From an uncultured Pseudomonadota bacterium (GTDB lineage Bacteria; Myxococcota_A; UBA796; JAFGLY01): DNA of 64,000 nt. Shown one piece after another: positions 57,889 to 64,000 of the stretch; the first letter of the stretch is position 1, and the number at the start of each line of letters is the position of its first letter. The stretch covers positions 17,060 to 81,059 of the forward strand of contig CALDOK010000193.1 of NCBI GenBank assembly GCA_937912125.1, in the 5' to 3' direction. The notes under the pieces were generated by a model, which saw nothing but the letters and a program-made list of their open reading frames with translations, was not told the origin of the DNA and did no database searches. The translations under genes were made by a program, and so were the position numbers.

Positions 57889-59544
57889 ATGACCCGGACG
57901 ACCTGGATCCAGCTGATCTTCGCCACGGCCGTGGCCGTGGTGGGCACGGTGCTGGGTTGGCGCGCGCTGTGGTTCCTCACCGACGACGCCTTCATCGCCT
58001 TCCGCTACGTGAGCAACGGGCAGCTGGGCCACGGCTACACCTGGAACCCGCCGCCCTTCCTGCCGGTCGAGGGCTACACCAGCTTCCTGTGGGTCTGGCT
58101 GCTGGATGGTCTGTGGAGCCTCACCGGGGTCGAGCCACCCCGCAGCGCCAACCTCCTGGCCCTGATCTGCACCCTGGGCAGCGTGCTGATCTGCGCGACG
58201 GCCGTGCAGCGCCTGTGGCTCGCCGGTCGGCGCGCGGCCCCCCTGGGCCTGGTGGCGGGGCTGACCCTGGCGCTGCTGGCGTCGAACACCAGCTTCCTCA
58301 CCTGGGCCTCCTCGGGGCTCGAGACCGCCCTGTTCGATCTGCTGCTGCTGGGCTGGGTCCTGGGGCTGGCGGCCCTGGCCTCCCGGCGAGCCTGGCTGCC
58401 GGGGGTGGCCTTGCTGGCGGCGCTGCTGGAGCTGTGCCGCCCCGACGGGCTGCTCTTTGCCGGCGCCACCCTGCTGCTGCCCCCGCTGCTGTGGTGGACC
58501 GGCCGCCGGGGCCTGCGCACCGTGCTGCGCGACCTGGTGGGCATGCTGCCCCTGCTGATCATCCCCGCCCACCTGCTGTGGCGCCACGGCGCCTACGGCG
58601 AGTGGCTGCCCAACACCTACTACGCCAAGGTGGTCGAACCCTGGCCCGCCGCGGGCTGGCGCTACCTGCTCTCCTTCGTCCTCGAGTACGCCCTGTGGCT
58701 CTGGGTCCCGCTGCTGCTGGCGGTGCCCCTGCGCAGGCTGTGGGCGCCTGGTTCGGCCCGTGACACCGGCGGCGGGCGGCGCAGCGGTGCCTGGCTGATG
58801 GCGCTGGCCCTGGGCGCCGTGGCCGCCCACGTCGGGTACTACGCGCTGGTGGTGGGAGGCGATCACTTCGAGTACCGGGTCCTGGCCCACACGGTGCCCC
58901 TGCTGGCTCTGGCCTTCGCCTGGGCGGTCGTGCGGCTGGAGCTGCGCGCGCTCCCCACCCTGCTGGTGGGCACGGGCCTGCTGGCGGCCACCAACCTGCT
59001 GCCCTGGAGCCTGTGGTGGCACAGCCGAGACGCCACCACCCGGGGCCAGACCCACATGCTGGTGGTGCCGCTGGCCACGCGACTGCCCGGCCCCATCGCC
59101 AGCTACGCACGCGGCTGGGACGGCCTCCAGCGCTGGCTGGTGGACCACTACGTCTGCATCCGCCGGCAGGAGCACATGGTGTTCCAGCAGTTCCAGGCCA
59201 CCACCCTGCCCAGCCGGGAGCAGGGCGCCCTGGCGTTTTCAGGCGTGGACAACCCCGTGATCAGCTCGCCCACCGTGGGCATGCTGGGCTGGGTCTACCC
59301 ACACGCCGCCATCATCGACATCCTGGGCTTGAACGACTGGGTGGTGGCCCGCACCCCCATGACCCACGACCGCGGACGGGTGATGGCGCACGATCGTGAG
59401 CCTCCTCCCGGCTACATGGGCGAGTTCTCCCCCGTGCTCTACACCCGCGAGGGCAAGCTGCACTTCAGCGAACGCAGCGCACCCCTGACCGACGAGCAGA
59501 TCATGGACATCGAGGCACGCTGGCGCGCCCAGGTGCGGCCGTGA
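57889..59544 (+). CDS. GT-C-fold glycosyltransferase-like membrane protein
   Basis: TDDAFIAFRYVSNGQLGHGYTWNPPPFLPVEGYTSFLWVWLL, many TM, EWLPNTYYAK. Confidence 0.8.
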   Translation: MTRTTWIQLIFATAVAVVGTVLGWRALWFLTDDAFIAFRYVSNGQLGHGYTWNPPPFLPVEGYTSFLWVWLLDGLWSLTGVEPPRSANLLALICTLGSVLICATAVQRLWLAGRRAAPLGLVAGLTLALLASNTSFLTWASSGLETALFDLLLLGWVLGLAALASRRAWLPGVALLAALLELCRPDGLLFAGATLLLPPLLWWTGRRGLRTVLRDLVGMLPLLIIPAHLLWRHGAYGEWLPNTYYAKVVEPWPAAGWRYLLSFVLEYALWLWVPLLLAVPLRRLWAPGSARDTGGGRRSGAWLMALALGAVAAHVGYYALVVGGDHFEYRVLAHTVPLLALAFAWAVVRLELRALPTLLVGTGLLAATNLLPWSLWWHSRDATTRGQTHMLVVPLATRLPGPIASYARGWDGLQRWLVDHYVCIRRQEHMVFQQFQATTLPSREQGALAFSGVDNPVISSPTVGMLGWVYPHAAIIDILGLNDWVVARTPMTHDRGRVMAHDREPPPGYMGEFSPVLYTREGKLHFSERSAPLTDEQIMDIEARWRAQVRP

Positions 59545-60383
59545 GGGCCGTGCCAGCGGGGCTGATCCTGCTGGGGGCCTGCCGTGGAGCGCCCTCCCAG
59601 GAGCCGGTCCAGCCTACGGAGCCGACGCCAACAGCTGCGGCGACTCCCCCCCACCAGCGCCTGGCCGGCGCCGCGGAGCTGGCGCAGATCATCGGCCAGC
59701 GCGGCCCCCGCATCCTGGGGGTGGGCGAGCTGCATCAGGTCGTGGACGGGCCCCAGGGACCGGCGGCCATCGACTGGTTCACCGAGCAGCTACTGCCCGT
59801 GCTGGCCCCCAGCGCCACGGACCTGGTCATCGAGACCTGGGTGTTCGAGGGCGGCTGCGGCGAGCAGGAGCAGGTGGTGGTCGAGGTGCTGCCCGAGGCG
59901 ACCAACCGCCCCCCCGAGACCGAAGACGCCATCGTGCGCCTTGCCCGGGTGGCCCGGGAGCTGGGGGTCACGCCCCACGCCCTCGAGCTCTCCTGCGACG
60001 ACTACGAGGCCGTGGTGGGTCCCGACGGCGGGATCGTCTACGAGCAGCTGCTGGCCGTGATGACTCGCGAGCTGGGGGCCCTGGCTCGGCAGGGACTCGC
60101 CACCCCCGACGCCCGGGTGATCCTCTACGGCGGCGCGGTCCACAACGACCTGCACCCCCGCCCCGCCCTGGCGGCCTACAGCTACGCCACCGCCCTGGCT
60201 GCGCTGGAGGGGGGCCAGGCCTACATGGAGCTGGACCTCTACCCCCCGGGCATGGCTGCCCAGCAGGCCGGCTTCGCCGACGAGGCGTGGTTCCCGCTCA
60301 TCGACGCGACCGGGCCCGACCACCTCGTGCTCTGGGAGCGCGACCCCAACAGCCTGGTGGTGTTGCTGCCCGCTGGAGAGTGA
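59541..60383 (+). CDS. Lipoprotein, possible TIKI/ChaN-like fold
   Basis: ILLGACRG lipobox; ILGVGELHQVVDG and LVIETWVFEGG motifs; GTGA overlap with previous gene. Confidence 0.55.
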   Translation: MRAVPAGLILLGACRGAPSQEPVQPTEPTPTAAATPPHQRLAGAAELAQIIGQRGPRILGVGELHQVVDGPQGPAAIDWFTEQLLPVLAPSATDLVIETWVFEGGCGEQEQVVVEVLPEATNRPPETEDAIVRLARVARELGVTPHALELSCDDYEAVVGPDGGIVYEQLLAVMTRELGALARQGLATPDARVILYGGAVHNDLHPRPALAAYSYATALAALEGGQAYMELDLYPPGMAAQQAGFADEAWFPLIDATGPDHLVLWERDPNSLVVLLPAGE

Positions 60384-60520
60384 GCGCCCGGCGCACGGTG
60401 CGACGCCTGGGTCCAGGAACAAGCTATGTTCTGATGCTTTCCTTCCTTCAACCGGAGGGGGTGGCATCTACCCGGTGGCGTTGAGCGCTCCGCGGCCATC
60501 GAACCGCGCAGGAGACAGAG

Positions 60521-61063
60521 ATGAAAGGGATCGTCTTCACGGAGTTCATGGACATGCTCGATGCCCAGCACTCGCCACGGCTCGTCGAGGAGATCCTCGA
60601 CCACGTCGAGCTGGCGTCCGGAGGCGCCTACACCTCGGTCGGCACCTACGACCCCAGCGAGATGATCGCGCTGGTGGGCGAGGCCTCGGCCCAGACGGGG
60701 ATCCCGGTTCCCGATCTGTTGAGGACCTTCGGCCACCACCTCTTCGGCAGGTTTGTCACCCTGTTCCCCGTGTTCTTCGAGGGTGTGACCTCGTCCTTCG
60801 ACTTCCTGCCCACGGTGGACTCCTTCGTCCACCTCGAGGTCCTGAAGCTGTACCCGGACGCCGAGCTGCCCACCTTCGGGACCGACTTCTCCACTCCCGG
60901 GAGCCTTCGGATGACCTATCGCTCCAGCCGCAACCTGCCTGACCTCGCCCATGGGCTGCTCGAGGCGGCGGTGAAGCACTTCGACGACGGGCTGGTCATC
61001 CATCGCCAGCCGCCCGCGGGCGAGGATGGCGCCGTGGTGTTCATCCTCTCCCCTGCGAGCTGA
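60521..61063 (+). CDS. H-NOX (haem nitric-oxide/oxygen-binding) sensor protein
   Basis: MKGIVFTEFMDMLDAQHSP; proximal His motif FVHLEVLKLYPDAELP; haem-propionate motif YRSSR. Confidence 0.92.
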   Translation: MKGIVFTEFMDMLDAQHSPRLVEEILDHVELASGGAYTSVGTYDPSEMIALVGEASAQTGIPVPDLLRTFGHHLFGRFVTLFPVFFEGVTSSFDFLPTVDSFVHLEVLKLYPDAELPTFGTDFSTPGSLRMTYRSSRNLPDLAHGLLEAAVKHFDDGLVIHRQPPAGEDGAVVFILSPAS

Positions 61064-61068
61064 GCCCG

Positions 61069-62043
61069 ATGGATGAGATCACCATCCTGACCCGTCGCCT
61101 GGAGCGGGAGCGCCGGGCCCGCAGGGCCGCTGAGGAGATCGCCGAGAACAAGAGCCGGGAGCTGTACCAGAAGGGCCAGCAGATCTCGCGAGCATTGGCC
61201 GCCGAGACCACGGCCCGCACGGAAACCCAGGCCCTCCTGCGCGCCCTCGAGGTCTTCTCCTCCACCCGAGTCACCGAGGAGATCCTGGCGCACCTCCGGG
61301 ACTTCGTCACCCAAGCCGTCCCGTGCGCGATCCTGACCATCACCGACGACCCGGCGCCCGGTGCCACGATGACGCTGGAGGTCCCAGAGGCCCTGTTTGG
61401 CGCCAGCCGGGTCGTGGTCCACCGCACCAAGACGACCCCGCCGCCAGCGCGGGGCCCCGCCCTGATCCGCGCCTTGGTTCGCCAGGCTGGACTGGCGCTG
61501 GAGAACGCGCGCCTGTTCGAGCAGGTGCAGAAGCTCAGCGTGACGGATCCCCTGACAGGGCTCCACAATCGGCGTTACCTCACCGAGCAGGGGCAGCGGA
61601 TGGTGGCCCTGGCGGCCCGGCACCACAAGCCACTGGCCCTGGCCATGATCGATCTCGACCACTTCAAGGGGGTGAACGACACCCACGGCCACGCGGTCGG
61701 CGACGACGTCCTCCGTGCCGCCGCCGCGACCCTCGGCGCGACCCAGCGCTGCACGGACCTCTGCGCCCGCTTCGGGGGAGAAGAGCTCTGCGTGGTCTCG
61801 CCCGAGACCAGCCTGGACGGCGCCCGGGAGTCGGCCGAGCGCTTCCTGGTGGCCCTCGGCGCCCTCACCCACACGGGCAAGGACGCCGCGCTCTTCCACG
61901 TCACCGCCAGCATCGGGGTCGCCAGCCTCTCCAGCGGCTCCGAGACCCTGGAGGCCCTGATCCAACGCGCCGACGCGGCGCTGTACCGCGCCAAGGGGGA
62001 GGGCAGGAATCGCGTGGTCACCGAGCCGCGACGGCCCGACTAG
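61069..62043 (+). CDS. GGDEF-domain diguanylate cyclase with N-terminal coiled coil and GAF-like region
   Basis: RRLERERRARRAAEEIAENKSRELYQKGQQI; VTDPLTGLHNRRYLTEQ; RCTDLCARFGGEELCVV. Confidence 0.93.
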   Translation: MDEITILTRRLERERRARRAAEEIAENKSRELYQKGQQISRALAAETTARTETQALLRALEVFSSTRVTEEILAHLRDFVTQAVPCAILTITDDPAPGATMTLEVPEALFGASRVVVHRTKTTPPPARGPALIRALVRQAGLALENARLFEQVQKLSVTDPLTGLHNRRYLTEQGQRMVALAARHHKPLALAMIDLDHFKGVNDTHGHAVGDDVLRAAAATLGATQRCTDLCARFGGEELCVVSPETSLDGARESAERFLVALGALTHTGKDAALFHVTASIGVASLSSGSETLEALIQRADAALYRAKGEGRNRVVTEPRRPD

Positions 62044-62447
62044 GAGCAGATCCCCGTGAGGCTGCCGTTGCACTCACAGTCGTCGCACTCGGTGATGTTG
62101 CAGCTGCCCATACCGTCGCAGTCCACCACGCAGCCGCCGCCGGGGCAGCTCAGGGACAGATCGCCCTGGCCGGTGGCCTGGGCGTAGCAGTCGCCACCGC
62201 CACAGTCGAAGATCACCGCGCCCTGGCCCGTGGCCAGCAGATCGCAGGAGCCGCCTTCGCAGGTGAAGGTGGCCGCGCCCGCGCCGTTGGCCTCGTAGTC
62301 GCAGCCGCCGTCGGGGCACTCCCAGGTGCACACGCCGGCCCCATCACAGCTACAGGGCCCTTCCTCGGCGATGCAGTACGGCTCGCCTTCGAAGCAGGCC
62401 GTGAGGGAGGCGAGGGCGAGGAGCGGGAGGAGGCGGGAGAGGAACAT
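62040..62447 (-). CDS. Cysteine-rich lipoprotein with repeated GGxC motifs
   Basis: MFLSRLLPLLALASLTACFEGEPYC; CPDGGCDYEANG..CEGGSCDLLATG..CGGGDCYAQATG..CPGGGC. Confidence 0.75.
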   Translation of the reverse strand: MFLSRLLPLLALASLTACFEGEPYCIAEEGPCSCDGAGVCTWECPDGGCDYEANGAGAATFTCEGGSCDLLATGQGAVIFDCGGGDCYAQATGQGDLSLSCPGGGCVVDCDGMGSCNITECDDCECNGSLTGICS

Positions 62448-62569
62448 GGGGACTCCGGTGTTGGGGTTCGTGGAGGGAGCGTATCCGCGCACTGGGACCC
62501 TGACACCGCGGCGGCCCGCAGCAGACACCCACCGGGTAGTGAGCCCGAGGATGGGGTTACGCTCTCCCC

Positions 62570-63922
62570 ATGCTCGCTCCCCTGATCGACTTCTTCCGAA
62601 CCCAGCCTGACAAGCCTCTCTTCAGCGCTGATCAGGGCGCGATCCGCGGACGATACGAGCGCCTGCGCTGGTCGGTGTTCCTCAGCACCATCGTCGGCTA
62701 CGGCATGTTCTACACCTGCCGGATCAACTTCTCGGTGGCCAAGAAGCCCATGCTGGACGAGGGCGTGCTGGACACCACCCAGATGGGGATCATCGGCTCG
62801 ATCATGCTGGTGGTCTACGCCGTGGGCAAGGCCAGCAACGGCTTCCTGGCCGACCGCGCCAACATCGCCCGCTTCATGTCCACCGGGCTGTTGATCTCGG
62901 CCCTGGCCAACCTGGCCTTCGGCTTCATGACCTGGTTCTGGGTCTTCGCCATCCTCTGGGGCGTCTCGGGCTGGTTCCAGTCCATGGGCTCGGCCCCCTC
63001 GGTGGTGGCCATCTCCCACTGGTTCTCCAACCGGGAGCGCGGCACCCGGTACGGGGTCTGGAGCACCTGCCACAGCCTGGGCGAGGCCACCACCTTCCTG
63101 GTCACCGCCGGCCTGGTCTCGGCCCTGGGCTGGCGCTGGGGCTTCTGGGGGCCCGGCGTGCTGGGGGTGGTCGCGGCGTTGATCCTCTACCGCACCTTGG
63201 CCGACCGGCCCCAGACCTATGGCCTGCCCTCCATCGCCGAGTACAAGCAGGACTTCACCGGCGTGAAGGTCGCGGGCGAGGGACGCCCCACGGGCCGCGC
63301 ACAGCTGGCGGTGCTCAAGAACCCCTACATCTGGATCCTGGGCCTGGCCTCGGCCAGCATCTACATGGCCCGCTACGGCATGAACAACTGGGGCGTGCTC
63401 TACCTGCAGGAGGTCAAGGGCTACGACCTGGTCACCGCGGGCGCGGTCATGGGCACCTACCCCCTGCTGGGGCTGGCTGGAGCCGCCGTCTCAGGCTGGT
63501 TCAGCGACCGCTTCTTCGGGGCCCGCCGCACCCTGCCCACCCTGCTCTTCGGCCTGCTCGAGCTGGGCTCCCTGGTGGCCCTGTTCCTCATCCCGCCCGA
63601 GATGCGCTGGGCCGACACCCTGGCCCTGGGCTGCTTCGGCTTCGCCCTGGGCGGACTGCTGGTGTACCTGGGAGGCCTGATGGCCGTGGACCTGAGCGCC
63701 CGGGACGCCGCGGGCGCTGCCATGGGGGTCGTGGGCATGTTCTCCTACCTGGGCGCTGCCCTGCAAGACACCGTCAGCGGCATGCTGCTGGACGCCGACT
63801 CCAACGTCATCGATGGCGCCACGGTCTACGACTTCACCAACGTCCAGATCTTCTGGGTGGGCGCCTCGGTGCTCTCCCTGCTGCTGGCCGCCTGCACATG
63901 GCCGGCGTATCGAAAGCTCTGA
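62570..63922 (+). CDS. MFS transporter, organophosphate:phosphate antiporter (GlpT/UhpC)-like
   Basis: GYGMFYTCRINFSVAKKPMLDEG, GWFQSMGSAPSVVAISHWFSNRERGTRYGVWSTCHSLGEA. Confidence 0.9.
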   Translation: MLAPLIDFFRTQPDKPLFSADQGAIRGRYERLRWSVFLSTIVGYGMFYTCRINFSVAKKPMLDEGVLDTTQMGIIGSIMLVVYAVGKASNGFLADRANIARFMSTGLLISALANLAFGFMTWFWVFAILWGVSGWFQSMGSAPSVVAISHWFSNRERGTRYGVWSTCHSLGEATTFLVTAGLVSALGWRWGFWGPGVLGVVAALILYRTLADRPQTYGLPSIAEYKQDFTGVKVAGEGRPTGRAQLAVLKNPYIWILGLASASIYMARYGMNNWGVLYLQEVKGYDLVTAGAVMGTYPLLGLAGAAVSGWFSDRFFGARRTLPTLLFGLLELGSLVALFLIPPEMRWADTLALGCFGFALGGLLVYLGGLMAVDLSARDAAGAAMGVVGMFSYLGAALQDTVSGMLLDADSNVIDGATVYDFTNVQIFWVGASVLSLLLAACTWPAYRKL

Positions 63923-64000
63923 TCCGGCAGCCGGCGCGGGGCGGACTCTGCGGCGATGGATGCGCCATCCTGGCGGGCACAGTCACCCCTGGAGGCGCCG

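Overview
High-GC bacterial chromosomal window, gene-dense and rich in lipoproteins. Its style (MopE metal-binding motif, CotH proteins, Asp/Thr/Gly lipoprotein linkers) suggests Myxococcota or a related deltaproteobacterial lineage; that is an inference. I recognise about 47 protein-coding genes and no convincing rRNA, tRNA or CRISPR. Most interesting items: (1) an H-NOX gene directly followed by a GGDEF gene (60521-62043), a likely NO-to-c-di-GMP module; (2) a divergent orphan EF-Tu with Gly at the residue equivalent to E. coli Arg333; (3) a citrate lyase locus in which CitD appears fused to the N-terminus of CitE, next to citF; (4) an octahaem c-type cytochrome lipoprotein with two N-terminal Ig-like/carboxypeptidase-regulatory domains, opposite a LysR gene; (5) a ~203-bp element with 59-bp imperfect inverted repeats, each holding a 31-bp-spaced duplicated motif (IS21-end-like, no transposase); (6) a YqjI-like His/Cys-rich PadR regulator with a nested 38-bp dyad operator; (7) a WXXGXW-type secreted protein with a DRAEDxx heptad tail; (8) repeated TAnnnT boxes 6-7 nt before start codons, including a palindromic one centred exactly between two divergent ATGs 20 bp apart, suggesting leaderless transcripts; (9) a CrtISO-like flavoprotein coupled by ATGA to a ferredoxin-reductase gene. 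All family calls come from reading the translations; no searches were run.
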